Positions 48,049 to 60,239 of a stretch of DNA of 64,000 bases are shown here, in pieces. The notes under the pieces are model-generated. The model did no database searches, had not been told where the DNA came from, and worked only from the letters and a program-made list of their open reading frames with translations. The DNA lies in assembly GCA_029844215.1 (NCBI GenBank), contig CM056724.1, positions 34,882,446-34,946,445 on the forward strand. The letters are read 5' to 3'. Each line of letters begins with the position of its first letter. Position 1 is the first letter of the stretch. The translations under genes and the position numbers were made by a program. The stretch is from Przewalskia tangutica (Eukaryota; Streptophyta; Magnoliopsida; Solanales; Solanaceae).

Positions 48049-49279
48049 TCAATTTGGTTGTTAGTTATAATCGTCACATGTTATACAAGAAAGGGAATTT
48101 AGTTGTTATAATTGTTATGACGTATTAACATGTTGGAGTAACGACTTGGATTAAAGAATTGAAAAGGACTATATGTTGTATTGTTGTTGGGTTGGTTGTG
48201 CCTTAAATGTGGTGTATTGGTTATTGATTTCGAGCCTTGAAAAAGGTGGAAAAGTACGTAGAAACAGGGGAAGTGCTGTCCAATTTCCGTAGAATAAGAG
48301 ACCTTATACTTAGTATTATTCTACCTTAGAAAGCTAGAAGTTGATAGACGTATTATGGTCATTATAGGTTGACATTCTACGTGCGGCGTTTTCAACTTAG
48401 CGGGTGGATTAAGCCGAAGAGGTATGTGGAACTTTCCCTATCTTCTTGAGCATGATTCTTATAAATGTATAGTACGGTTGACGTACATGTCTTAAATGAA
48501 TTTGGTTTCATTTTGGTACCATTGATTTGATTTAAAAGGGTACAAATTTAGTTAAGTTGGAAAGTTAAACTCACTTGGTTATTAAAGGATGTAAATGCCT
48601 TAGTTTTTTAAAAACATAAAGTGTTATAATGGCTTTATGGAAAGTTAGTTATAACGACTTTATGAGAAGTTAAAAGAGTGGTTTACTAGAATGATTTAAA
48701 AGAGAATAAATGATTTGATTTTAAAAGTATACGATACTTGACTTAAAGAGTATAAGTAACTTGATTTAAAGGTATATGTTACTTGAGTTTGGAAAGTAGA
48801 AGTTACTTGGTTTCAAAGCCTAGAAATGAATTTCTAAAGGTGTAGTAACTTGATTTGAAAAATAGACATGCCTTGATACTACGGGTGTTGGTATCTTGTG
48901 GCTTTTATATGAAAGTGGTTCTTTTTAAAGGAATAGAAGTACGTAGTACTTTGGGGTTAAATTCCATGATTTTACATGATAGTGCCTTAAGTTTAATTAA
49001 TGAGAGTTAAAGATTGCTAACTTGCATATATTGTTCATGATGACCGTTAGTGCTAGTGGTATATTATTTATTACGGGGTCAATCCCCGGGTCATGTTGCA
49101 TTTTGCATTTCCGTGGATTTGCTCCCCACGATGCGAGTATGGTGTATATGCTCATGGCGGCCCCACAGGGTCCATGCAAGTGAAATAGTCTTATGCGGGT
49201 GAAATAGTCTCATGCGAGACAAATTGCCTCATGCGGGTCCACAAGGCCTATGCAGGTGAAATAGTCCCAGGAATAGGAT
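48049..49279 (+). repeat. Element C 3' LTR, third segment
   Basis: Continues the 5' LTR match ('tcaatttggttgttagttataatc' onward) to 'caggaatagga', equal to 5' LTR position about 17779. The last ~630 bp are missing because element D begins here. It contains the repeated 'gggtgaaatagtc' words as in the 5' LTR. Confidence 0.9.
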
Positions 49280-50288
49280 TGTTATACTTGGCCGAGTAGT
49301 TTGTGTCTGTAATTTGTATTCTAGAAATGTCCATGTACTACTATCAATAGGACCCTTAGGATGTTATAAAAATGAGAGTTGTTGATGAATAGAAAAATTT
49401 GAGTTTCACTCAAAACACTAAAGTATTCAACTTGTGTGTTGTCTACCTTAGATTGGTCCTTGTGGTGACCTTGGTTCTTATGTGAGCCAACCCCTTAGTG
49501 TAAGTTGAAGCTAGGACTTGTGTGGCCTAGTTAAACCAAAGCTAACGTCCATTCGGTGTAAGTCTTGGTTAGAACTTGTGTGATATAATCAAACCCAAGC
49601 TTAAGGAACCCCTTGGTGCGAGTGGACGTTGGAACTTGTGTGATCCAACCAAAACCAAGCCTAGGGTCTATCATAAGGTTACCGACCACTATCACTTGGT
49701 TAGTAATCGAGTTTGTACTTAGAAACCTCGGTCTAGTCCTTGTCCAATTGGCCAAACTCATCTTGGTGTCGACTCGAGCATTAAAACCCTCATGTCATTA
49801 TCCTTGCTATATCGACCGTTGACACTTGGATTGCACTCGGGTTTGCACCTAGCATCGCGCTTTCATTCATTGTCCAAACCACTATATTCCTTCTACAACC
49901 ATATCCCAAAATACTTCCCTAATGTCCACCACAAATTCCACCAACCGAAACCCCACGTATACAACCTTCTAAATCAGACAACCACAAATAATCCACAAAA
50001 TAACCCTTACCAAGACTTCACTATTTCGGTTCTGTTCCATCGCCTTGTCACCATCAAAACACCAAACCCCGATCATCAAGACAACACTAAACACACCCGA
50101 AACACCTCCATAAAATTCCTAAGTCCGAATCTTTCCTAAACTACCCGAAAAACCCCCACAACACCACACTATCCGACAAAAACACCCCACCCGAGAACCC
50201 CACTTTGTGTCCCAATTTTGGGTCGACCCGATTACACCCAAGCCATGACCCACTTACCCACTTACACCCCTGCTTACTTAAATTAGAT
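49280..50288 (+). repeat. Element D 5' LTR and leader
   Basis: About 1 kb from TGTTATAC to the primer site. The exact LTR end is unclear because no CA lies next to the primer site. At 49491-49670 there are three imperfect ~59-bp direct repeats (GTGTAAGTCTTGGTTAGAAC ... CCAAGCTTAAGGAACCCC). 49556-50272 is repeated at 54708-55430. Confidence 0.7.
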
Positions 50289-50300
50289 TGGTATCAGAGC
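50289..50300 (+). other. Element D primer-binding site
   Basis: TGGTATCAGAGC, an exact match to the complement of initiator tRNA-Met. Confidence 0.88.
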
Positions 50301-50329
50301 AAGGTGTTCCCATCCCACGTATTAACACT

Positions 50330-50823
50330 ATGTCTCACATAAACAAAGAAAAACTACGGAGGGCCGTAAGGGAAAGTTTTGCGAAACATGCGCAAATCTT
50401 GAGAGAAGCATTTACAAGGGATGCCGTGGTACGTAAAGCCAAGTCCGGGGTTGTACAAAACAATCCAAGGCTTGAAAGGAAAGTAGCATGTCACTTCGTG
50501 CTTAAGATTGAAAAACAAAAGAAGGGTGTCCCAAGACACTATGCATAACACACTAATGTTAAAGAAAAGGGTGGTACATAGTTTACTAATCCCTTGTATA
50601 ATCGAGGAAGTGTAGCGAAATATACAAGGGTAGAAAAGAGGAGTACCTCTTTTACTAACCCATTGTATATTTAAGAAAGTGTAAAGGTTACAAAAGGGGT
50701 AGATAAAAAGAGAAAGAGGTATTTTCAATGCCAAGAATTAGGACAGTTTGCAAGTGAATGTCCTAATCCCCGCATTGTGGTTAGAGAAGAGTATCGAGAG
50801 TGTGGGTTATCCTTGGCCATTAT
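50330..50823 (+). pseudogene. Element D gag remnant
   Basis: ATG at 50330 opens 72 codons (MSHINKEKLRRAVRESFAKH...). After stops, a degenerate zinc knuckle appears near 50719-50775: YFQCQELGQFASECPNP, where the first Cys and the His of CX2CX4HX4C are Tyr and Gln. The coding trace is cut at 50824 by the solo LTR and continues at 54372. Confidence 0.7.
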
Positions 50824-51499
50824 TGTCACGACCCGACCTCGGGCCCGCGACTGGTGCCTTACCCCGGACACCCTAGTGATAATACATCAGAGAAAAACCA
50901 GCGAAAATAAACTCATAGACATGAAACAATGTAATACAAGAAACAAGCTAACCAAAACGGTCACCTTTCTGCATATATATCAAAACCCGAATAGTTACAT
51001 CCATTACAACCCCAACTCACAACAGGACTACAAACCTCTAAGAGTTTGATATAACAACTATGACGGGACTGGGCCCCGCCATACCCCTGAATGTACAAGT
51101 ACCTACAATGACAGGGAACCATACCAAAAGATAAGCCTCCGGAGAAACGGAGCTTCCCAATACGCAAAACCGTGATCCTATGAGCGAGGATCAACAACCG
51201 GTGTACCTCTACCTGCGGCATGAACGCAGCCCCGGGCGAGGTCGATAACAGGTACCAAGTATGTGAAACTGAAAGTACTGTAATGAAATCACATTTCATC
51301 ATTTTAAAAGACCATTTCACAATATATAAACAGTCATGTCAAGTCAGGGACACATGCCCTCAAAACATTACTCACATACAACCATGGGTATCACACCCAC
51401 AATATCAATCATGCCCGTGGAAATCCTTCCTCACTGCTGGCAGTCCATGATGTAAAACAACACCCATATGTGTACCTGAACACTAGATCCCGCCTGCGT

Positions 51500-51740
51500 C
51501 ATAAAACCGATCGGTCCAAGTAGAAGAGCCAACTACCAGATCCAATCATGCATCATAAAACTTTACGGGCCAAGTACGGAAGCCAACTACCAGATCCAAC
51601 CTGCTTCACGCGACTGACCGGGGCAAGTATCTTAAGCCAACGTACCAGAGCCTACCGTCTCACGAGATATGACTGGGGCAAGTATCTTAAGCTATCTACC
51701 AGAGCCTGCCGATACACAAGAAATGACCAGGACAAGTATC
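51500..51740 (-). repeat. ~57-bp tandem repeats in the solo LTR
   Basis: Four imperfect copies of a unit with GGGGCAAGTATCTTAAGCCA and TACCAGAGCCT. Confidence 0.75.
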
Positions 51741-51909
51741 TAAAGTGTGCCTGTAACTACATGTACTAATCAAGCCCGTGACCACTCATCACTGCGGCAA
51801 GATTCATGGATAGCTAGTCCATGGACTAATAACATGACCCGGGAATTTAACCCGCACCATGCCACATGCCCCCGGAACCTCTCATCGGTGTAAGCATAGC
51901 CATGGAACA

Positions 51910-52165
51910 ATCATAGTGGACGCATACCCGTGGACCATCCAGCGTGTCAGTATGTCCAAAGGAACGATATAGTGGAAGCATACCCGTGGGCCACCTAACG
52001 TGTCAGTATGTCCAAGGAAATAACAAGATAACACTCATAGTGGAAGCATACCCGTGGACCATCCAGCAGCGTCGGTATGTCCAAGTAAATAACAAGATAA
52101 CACTCATAGTGGAAGCATACCCGTGGACCATCCAGCAGCGTCGGTATGTCCAAGTAAACAATAAG
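51910..52165 (-). repeat. 69-bp tandem repeats in the solo LTR
   Basis: About 3.5 copies of AGTGGAAGCATACCCGTGGA ... AACAAGATAACACTCAT. The last two full copies are nearly identical. The length is a multiple of three, so repeated 23-residue frames appear on both strands; they are not genes. Confidence 0.85.
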
Positions 52166-54371
52166 ATAACCGACCCTCCATCGAGAGATGCGGTAACATA
52201 GAAATACAACACTTGCACAACAAAGGCTATCACAACTAGCATAGGCAAGTTTAACATACTCTTAGACTTTCGTTAACATGTAAACTGATTCACCATTTTT
52301 ATAAACTCAAAGTACTTTCATTTTATGCCAACAATCCGGGTTTTAACCCCAAAGTACTACATACTTTAATTCTTTAAAAAATATATATTTTTACGTAAAA
52401 GCCATACGATACACCCGTAGTATCAAAACACTTTTTCTTTTCAAACCAAATTACTACACCTTCAAAAAATCTTTACAAGGTCTTTAAAATCAAGTAAGTA
52501 AACTGTTCTTTTATCCTTCTCAAGTCGTTATAACTAACTTCCCATAAAGCTATTATAACACTTATGTTTTAATCATTTCAAAACAACTACATTTATTTGG
52601 AAAACCAAGAGGACTTATTCTTTTCAAACCAAGTATCAAGTTCCTTCCAAATAAAGATTCACAACTTTTTAGAATAATTCAAGGCCCTTTAAGATTTTAG
52701 AAGTCAAGTCAAAGATATCAAAAATGAAACCAAATTCATTTAACACACGTACGTCTACCATACTATATATTTCACAACAATCATGCTCGAGAGGATATGA
52801 AGAATCACATACCTCTTCGGCTTAATCCACTAGCCAAGTCGAGTATGCCGCGCGTAGAATATCAACCTATAATAATCAAATACGTCTATCAACGTCTAGA
52901 TTTCTTCGTAGAATATTTCTAAGTATAGGGTCTCTTATTCTACGGAAAATCGGGCAGCACTTCCCCTGTTTTTATGTACTTTTCCACATTTTTCAAGGCC
53001 CGATATTCAATAACCAACATGCCACATTTAAGGTGCAATAATACAATAATAATAAAGGGGATTACACGCCTAACTGGACGTGTAAAATTCTGCCCCACAA
53101 TATACAAAATAGTCCATTAGTCCAAAGTAAATACTGTCCAATGTAAATACAGTCCAATGTAAATACCGTCCATTAGTTGGTGTTTTTGGCCAACTACTAT
53201 AATCAAACTTATCCAATATTCGGCTAGCATGCCGGAATTACTTCTTTAATCTTCCAACTCATATTCCAATCTTTATATAAGTTATAATAACTTTGTTATT
53301 AACTGTCAACAGGTAATAGGTACGTTTTTACCATTTTAATGGCTAGCATGCCAATTTCTCGATTTTAGCAACTTAACAAGGTTCAAATCTTTTCCATCTT
53401 CCTTCCATGTATCACATCCTCACTTATATACTACCAACATATATAATATCCAACTTCACAAAGAGGATAAAGTTCATTACCTCAAAGAGCCCAAAATAAT
53501 CCAAGAACTAAAAGTCGATCCGTAGCACGTTTAACTCTTATTCCTTACGTTCCAATCCGCTCCATGCAACCCTTAGAAGCTCCTAACCAACTCCTCTTCA
53601 AGATTCAACTTCAAAAAGTGAATAACACTTTAGGCTTCAAACATGCAAGTTTCGGCCAAGGGGTATTTCTTAGGCTAGGGGTGTGAAATCTTATCTAACA
53701 CTTGGTTAACAACCTTCCTAACACATCAAGGAAGAACACTTAAGAGTTTAAGAATTTTTGGACAACATTTGGTCAAGATTAAAGGCCATGGCCGAGAGCA
53801 CAAGGAAAGGGAGAGAGTATTGTTCTTGCAATTAATCTAAGTGTTGAAGACTTCATCCACAAGGTGTGTATATATAAGGCAACCAAGGTATAGGATGAAA
53901 ACAAATGTGTGAATGAGATTGTGGACACTTGTGTGTGGGCCCCACAAGCCACTTGTCCAACACATATCTAAAGCCACTTGGCTTGTCCACTTGTCCACAT
54001 GATTTCGGCCAAGGGGCCACATGGAGTGACATGTGTCGCCCTCCTATTCGTCCAAAATATTTTCATCTCCCAAAAACATCCATAATGGCCAAAATCTCGA
54101 AAATAATGTGGGCCCCACAAAACCGTAAATTTCTCCCGTGGGCCCCACGTGACCAATTCTAGAAAATAAAATTCATAATTATATTATATTCCCAGAAGTC
54201 TAAATACCAAAATTGAGAATCCAATTCCCAATAATAAACTTTTTTCTTTCACGAGGTTCGGAATATTTTCCGTCGAAAATTCAAAATTTTCTTCCCTTTC
54301 GTACCTAGTGTTATATTCTCGTACGTACGTCCTCACATACATACTCTGGAACTACAGGGTGTAACAATTAT

Positions 54372-54707
54372 AGAGCCCGTACTACTTGAAGAACAAGAGG
54401 AACCCGAGACCCACTTACTTGATACACCGGAGATAAATGAAGAGTCAAAGAATGGGAATATTATAGATACCGACTTAAGGGAGCCCTTGGAAGATATATG
54501 TGTGTATGAGATTGCAATCAGATCACCAACGATGGGAGGTATTGAACATAGTTTTAGTTTATTTCCAAGAAGTTCATTACTTAATCATCAAGCCTATAGC
54601 CATAATCCAGATAAGGCAGCGATCTTGATGGGGCCAAAGTAAAGTAAAACTTGGCACACGAGTATTGAGGGACGAAAAGTCGACACCATTATCATGGGGT
54701 CCCTTGG
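54372..54707 (+). pseudogene. Element D gag-protease linker remnant
   Basis: The frame interrupted at 50823 continues with EPVLLEEQEEPETHLL and stays open for about 85 codons to a TAA near 54640. No known domain; acidic linker as between zinc knuckle and protease in this group. It ends at the duplicated LTR segment. Confidence 0.55.
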
Positions 54708-55430
54708 GTGTAAGTCTTGGTTATAACATATGTGATCTAATCAAACTCAAGCTTAAGGAACCCCCTTGGTATGAGTGGACGTTGGAACTTGTGTGATCCA
54801 ACCAAACCCAAGCCTAAGGTCTATCATAAGGTCACCAGCCACCCTCACTTGGTTAGTACTCGAGCTTGTACTTAGCAAACTCAGTCTAGTCCTTATCTAG
54901 TTGACCAAACCTATCTTGGTGTCGACTCAAGCATTAAAACCCTCGTGTCATTATCCTTTCTATATCGCTCGTCCTATACTTGGATTGCACTCGGGTTTGC
55001 ATCTAGCATCCCACATTCATTCCTTGGCAAAGCACAATCTTCCTTCCACCACCATATCCCAAAATACTTCCCAAACGTCCACCACAAAGGCCACCAACCG
55101 AAACCCATATATCTAACCGTCCAAACCCGACAACCACAAATAGTCAACAAAACAACCCTTACCGAGACCTCACTATTTCAGTTATGTTCTGTCACCTTGC
55201 CACCATCAAACCACCAAACCCCAATCATCAATACAACTCTCAACACACCCAAAACACCCCCATAAAATTCCTATGTCCGACTCTACCCTAAACTACCCAA
55301 AAAAAACCCACAACACCACGCTATCCGATCGAAACACCCCACTTGAGAACCCCACTTTATGTCCCAATTTCGGGTAGAGCCGATTACAACCAAGCCCTGA
55401 CCCACTTACTCACTTACACCCCTAGTTACT
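54708..55430 (+). repeat. Second copy of element D LTR/leader inside its pol region
   Basis: Direct copy of 49556-50272, with substitutions and small indels. It lacks the primer site and the first ~275 bp of the LTR. It separates the gag linker from the protease-RT segment. Possible origins: template switching during reverse transcription or a partial second element. Confidence 0.85.
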
Positions 55431-55440
55431 CACATCACAT

Positions 55441-57165
55441 CCTACCTATGGATACTTATCATATATTATTAGGTCAGCCATGTTAATTTTATCGGAAGGT
55501 GTAACATGATGGAGAAAAGAATATCTATTATTTTCAAAAGGATGATAAGAAGATCAAGTTGTTACCCTTGTTACCTAGTGAGGTGAAGAAAATAAAGATC
55601 CAAAATGCCAAGAAATGCAAGGAGAAGTCTGAAGCCCTTTTGCTCAATGTATCAGAGATAAAAGATGAGTCGAAAAAGTAGATTTCTATAGATATATTGG
55701 TGCGTGAAGAGAAGAAGAGTCTTGTGGGTAATACAGTTGAAGATGCCAACTCGAAGGAACTCTTAAAAGAATCGGAAGATGTGTTGACGGATGATCTTGC
55801 ACTCGGATTACCACAAATAAAAGACTATAGATACAATCCGGAGGAGGCTAAGGAGCCGCAAAGACAAGTACATGAATTGCTAAACAAAGGCTTTATATGC
55901 GAGAGCTTTAGTCCATGTGCAATATCCGCCTTGTTGGTTCCAAAGAAAGATAAAATTTGGCGCATATGCATGGATAGCTGAGTGGCCAATACTATCATTG
56001 TGGATTACAAGTTGGTAATTCCGAGGTTAGATGATCTTTTGGATGAATTTAGTGGGGCTAAGTTATTATACAAGATAGATTTGAGAAGTGGCTACCAACA
56101 AATGAGGATCCAAGAGGGAGATTAATAGAAGATGGATTTCAACATCCCGTATGGTTTGTACGAATGATTTGTGATGTCGTTTAGGTTGTGTAATGCTCCA
56201 ATATCTTTCATAAGGCTCATACATTGGGTACTATGCCAATTCATGAGATACATAGTATCACCCGAGGACATTCTTGTGGGTTCACCGAAAGTGGAAACTA
56301 TCCCAAGTTGGCCCGATCCTACGAATGTAAGTGCGGTAAGAAGTTTCTGTAGTTTGGCTTCTTTTTCTTTTTGTTTCATTCGAGATTGTTATACCATTGC
56401 TTCCCCTATCAATGAACTAAGGATAAATGATGAGTTTAAATTGCACCAAGGAGCACAAAGAGCTTTGGAAACATTGGAAGGAAGGATATATGAAGCACCA
56501 ACTCTATCTATTCCAAACCTTGAGAAACTATTTGAAATGGAATGTGATGCTAGTGAAATTTGTGTTGGTATTGTCTTGATTCAAGACAAATGACCCATTG
56601 CTTTCTTTAGTGAAAAATTGGGTGGTGCACGACTCAATTATTCTACGTGTGACAAGGAAATTTATATTGTGAGATCCTTGGTCCGATGGGAACATCATAT
56701 GAGGCGAAAACCTATTGTCTTATATTCAGATCATAAATCCTTGAAGTATTTACATGGCCCAAGAAAGTTGAATCCAAGGCATGTTAAGTGGGTAGCGTAC
56801 TTGAAAACTTTCACATTCTCTACAAGGCACAAAGATGGCAAAGCCAACATAGTGACGGAAGCACTTTCCCGGAGGTATGTAATGTTGTCCGTGCTTGAAC
56901 AAAAACTTGTGGGATTTGAAGTGCCAAAGGAATTCTATGAACGAGATCCAGAGTTGATATAATGTAATAATGAAGTTCATAGTTCTTATTCCATAGTAGA
57001 AGATTTCTTTTTTAAAGGGAACATATTGTGTGTACCAAAATGTTCCATGCGAGAATTAATTGTACATGAAATGTACCCCAAACATTCGGGCGGGCACACT
57101 AGACATTTTGGGATAGTGGAAACTTTGGAGATTCTACAAGAAGTTATCAATCAAATAAAGGTTAA
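55441..57165 (+). pseudogene. Element D protease end, RT, RNase H and integrase start (broken, with deletions)
   Basis: HILLGQPC near 55460 marks the end of protease. RT follows at 55697-55981 with LLNKGFICESFSPCAISALL and KKDKIWRICMDS, stop at 55979, then in frame IPRLDDLLDEFSGAK and KIDLRSGYQQMRI. After MSFRLCNAPISFIRLIH the text jumps; the YxDD catalytic segment is absent, so 150 or more codons are deleted. RNase H (56450-56900) has ECDASE, STCDKEIYI and YSDHKSLKYL and ends RHKDGKANIVTEALSRR. The integrase start (FKGNILCVPK, HFGIVETLEIL) breaks off near 57150. Non-functional. Confidence 0.87.
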
Positions 57166-57178
57166 GTTCTAAAGTAAT

Positions 57179-58457
57179 TGAAATGTTAGGGTTGTGACTT
57201 AATTCATGGAAGTGGTGTTGGATTTATGCTTAAGTGGGTGTATTTAGTGTGGTATGGGTAATTGAGACTATTATCTAGGTGGTGATTTTTCAATTGACCT
57301 ACCTAATTTCACTTTAGGTTTTCTCAAGATCTAAAGTGTGATATTTATGAACACCCATTAAATATTCTTAGTTGATTTTCTTTAAATTAAAGTTGAAAAT
57401 CATTAAATGAGGTTTAAAGCCCCAAGTCCTAATCATCATACCCATTTTCTAGACTCTAGTCTTATTTTCAAGTTTGACTAGAGACAATAGGAAAAAAAGA
57501 GATGTTTACAACCAACTCTTAAACATTAAAAGAGAGAGGTAGTTGAATCCCTCATTAATCTACCTTTTGCATGATTTACAAACTACCCCAACTAACACAT
57601 TCTATTATTTTATCACAGCCCCAACCTAAATATAGCCACTCATATCAAATAATAAACGCACACAACAATAATAAATAAAGGTAGACATAATAGGGATAAA
57701 AGATAAGCTTACAATGATTTTTAGATTAATAAATGACTCTGTCTTCAATGCAAGAAATAAAATATTGATGAACTCAAGATGAATAGTGTGAAGTGACAAG
57801 ACAAAGGAGAATATTCAAATGTGTCTAGCTAGGTATAAAGTAAGAATAATTGTATGAAATCATTTGTAAAATCACAAACCCTAGGTAGGTATATATAGGA
57901 ACTCAATTTCTGGACTACACTTATTTACAAAAATGACACCGCACGCCACTCTGTGACCGCAAAACAAGACCGCAAAATAAGTCTGTGGTCTAAAATGGAC
58001 CTAGAGTTCGCAGAGTGGGTCTTGATTTGGACTATCTGAAACTGCGGCTGGAAGTGAGGTCCATAAACTGAACTGCGGCCTACAAAAATGTCTTGGGTCT
58101 TTGTAGTTTGAGTTGAACTCGAGTTGAAGCAATGGTTCGCAGTCCGGATTGCGGTCCGCAGAATGAAAGTGTGAACCGTAGTTTGGGGTGCACTTCGAGC
58201 TCTATAATTTTTTTTACTGTTGATTCTGCGGCTTTAGCTACCATTCCACGGTCCGCAGAAGTGGTCTTCTCAGCACTTCATCCTTTTTCCAGCATTTTTG
58301 TTCATGTTTCAGCATATTTCCTCACTTTTAGTATCCCAATGTAAAAATCCAACAAAAACCAAAATACCATAAGAAACGACTACTACAAATGCATAAAGAA
58401 CAACAATAATTGATGAAATTGGTATCAAATATGCAGTAATTTCTAGGTACATTATCA
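57179..58457 (-). repeat. Element E: putative LTR of another gypsy-type element
   Basis: On the minus strand TGATAATGTACCTAGAAATT begins at 58457, directly preceded by a GTTGGGGG purine run (polypurine-tract-like), as at 3' LTRs of Athila-type elements. It contains several 'tgcggtccgcag'/'accgcaaaa' motifs (57950-58260) typical of such LTRs. The other end is placed at TG 57179-57180 by where element D stops, within about 35 bp. No second LTR in the window. No genes. Confidence 0.55.
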
Positions 58458-59371
58458 CCCCCAACATAAACTATTACTTGTCCTCAAGCAATGTAAACAT
58501 CACTAAGGTACGACTAATGACAAAACAAAGATGACTATCATTGGTTCTACCTACAAGTCTACAAGAATGTGTTTACAAAATTAACAACCCCTCATGTTTT
58601 CCAAAACAAAGGTACAATAGTGCTTATCTACTATCAATGAGCCTAAGAACATTAATACTCAAGAGATGTCTAGACGCTACTAGTGACAAGATGCGCTGAG
58701 ATATTCAACTAGAGAAGCTTTCATTTCACAAGGTTCATACATTCAATGTTCCCTTAAACAAAGAAGTCCCAAACTCACTCAAAGATTTTCTTTTCAAAAC
58801 AAGGGACAAACAAGATCACTAGTAGGCTTAATCAAAGAATGTCAAGTGTCACAAGTATAATGTCATAGGCTTACCTTTATTTTAAGTCACTACTACTCAA
58901 AGAATGCTCGGTTTCAGATCTCTAAGGACTTTATCAAACTTGTAGTGTATGCTTAGGGATAGGTATGTTATTCATTTGGGTAAAAGTAATTTTTCCCTCC
59001 TTTGCGCTATATATTTTTCATCTCATAACTCAACTCATTCTTTTGTTTTCCAACTTCCTTCTCCACCCCATTTATTAAAGTATTCTTCATTTTATTTCAT
59101 TCTTTTTGTGATTCATTTTCTCTTTCTTTTCTGTTGTTTTTGCATTTCATTTTTTTTCTCATTTTTCTATTTCTTTTTTTAGAACCCTCACATCACAATC
59201 TTCTTCCCTTCTTTTCTTTGCATATCCCATCCCCAACTTAGGCTTTTGGCCTCATTCATCATTTTTATTTATTCAAATAGGGTTGTGGTTCAAAAGATGA
59301 TTTATTTAAAAAAGGATTTTGGTTTGTAATATGGTAGCCAAAGAAAAGTCAACAAACTCAAAGGGGAAAAC
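58458..59371 (-). other. Element E internal 3' region
   Basis: Next to the putative polypurine tract. Minus strand is purine-rich (59000-59230), with no coding domain recognised. The stretch 'aactattacttgtcctcaagcaa' close to the LTR is commonly seen before such LTRs in plant gypsy elements. It is cut at 59372 by element F (would-be duplication AAAAC, 59367-59371). Confidence 0.5.
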
Positions 59372-60239
59372 TGTCACACCCCGAACTCCGGGCCCGTGAC
59401 TGGTGCCCTACCTGGGCACCCTTCTACCTTAACAACTAAGTAAACTGCAGAAATTTAATAACACCTCATCATTTTTTTTTAAAACCAACGTACGTGCAAG
59501 GCAAATCCGACAATGCTGCCATATAATATACATAATAAAAGACACTACACTGTACATGAGTCCAATCCCACATATGAATACAGACCTCTAAGAGTTTCTT
59601 GAAATATGACGGACAAGGCCCCGTACCCATAATCGTACAAAAGCACATCTTGAAAGAACATATACCAAAAAGATAACTCCGACGAGAAGGAGCTATCCAA
59701 AACTCGAGCGGTCCTACACTGCCGATCACCAAACAAGCGTACCTAAACTGCGGCGATGACGCGGCCCGAAGAGGTCGATCTGAAGAATGTACCAAGTATG
59801 TGAGCGATGAAATGCGTAATAAAATCATAACGATCTAAACAAAGCAGGAGACATGTCGATAGCCAACCTACGATGCATAACACATAAGCGATCATATCAA
59901 GTCGTGGCGCAGCCCTAAAAGTCACTACTCAAATATAACTATGGGTCTCACGCCCATAATATCAATCATGCGTGGAATCCTTCCTCACCCGGCGATCCAT
60001 GATGTAATAACACCAATAAGGATACATGAACACCAAGTCCCACCGTGTCCTAAATACCACGCGTGGTCTCATGCCGGAATCCCACATCGTAAGCGTGACC
60101 ATAGGGTAACACAAACAAATCGGGGACATATATGATAATCAAATTACAACACATTGTGCCTTACTAACAATGAGAGTAAAGCGAGTATCCTTACAATATA
60201 AAATAGGAAGCTCATGATCAAAATAGGACCATCCGCGCA

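Larger units (their letters stand above)
15677..49279 (+). mobile_element. Element C: Ty3/gypsy chromovirus (Tekay/Del-like), with three nested insertions, 3' truncated
   Basis: Components: 5' LTR 15677-18406, primer site 18411, gag 18614, protease about 19950, RT split at 20880/31397, RNase H, integrase, chromodomain to 34033, polypurine tract 34163-34175, 3' LTR from 34176. Order RT-RNaseH-integrase defines Ty3/gypsy; the C-terminal chromodomain and multi-kb LTR point to the Tekay/Del branch. Nested within are element A in RT, and a solo LTR and element B in the 3' LTR. The 3' LTR is interrupted at 49280 by element D and its last ~0.6 kb is not seen. With the insertions removed the internal region is about 5.25 kb. 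Several stops and frameshifts make it non-functional. Confidence 0.93.
50824..54366 (-). mobile_element. Solo LTR of the chromovirus family, nested in element D
   Basis: 3543 bp, minus orientation; plus strand begins TGTCACGACCCGACC and ends TACAGGGTGTAACA. Exact duplications ATTAT at 50819-50823 and 54367-54371. It carries two private tandem blocks (51500-51740 and 51910-52165). No internal sequence. This copy has the CAG/CTG/CCGG sites that are altered in the copy at 4114. Confidence 0.95.
49280..57178 (+). mobile_element. Element D: degenerate Ty3/gypsy (Reina-like), 3' truncated
   Basis: It starts TGTTATACTTGG at 49280 inside the element C LTR, has a canonical primer site at 50289, a gag remnant, a solo-LTR insertion (50824-54366), and RT-RNase H-integrase fragments to about 57170. 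The motif CHILLGRPW-like HILLGQPC (from 55460), the PCAISALLVPKKD type RT and the short gag fit the Reina branch. No 3' LTR is seen; the element is cut by element E. Large deletions in RT make it defective. Confidence 0.8.

Noticed and set aside
49491..49670. Separate mobile element from the ~59-bp repeats
   Set aside because: The repeats are internal to the element D LTR and recur in its duplicated segment at 54708, with no ends of their own.
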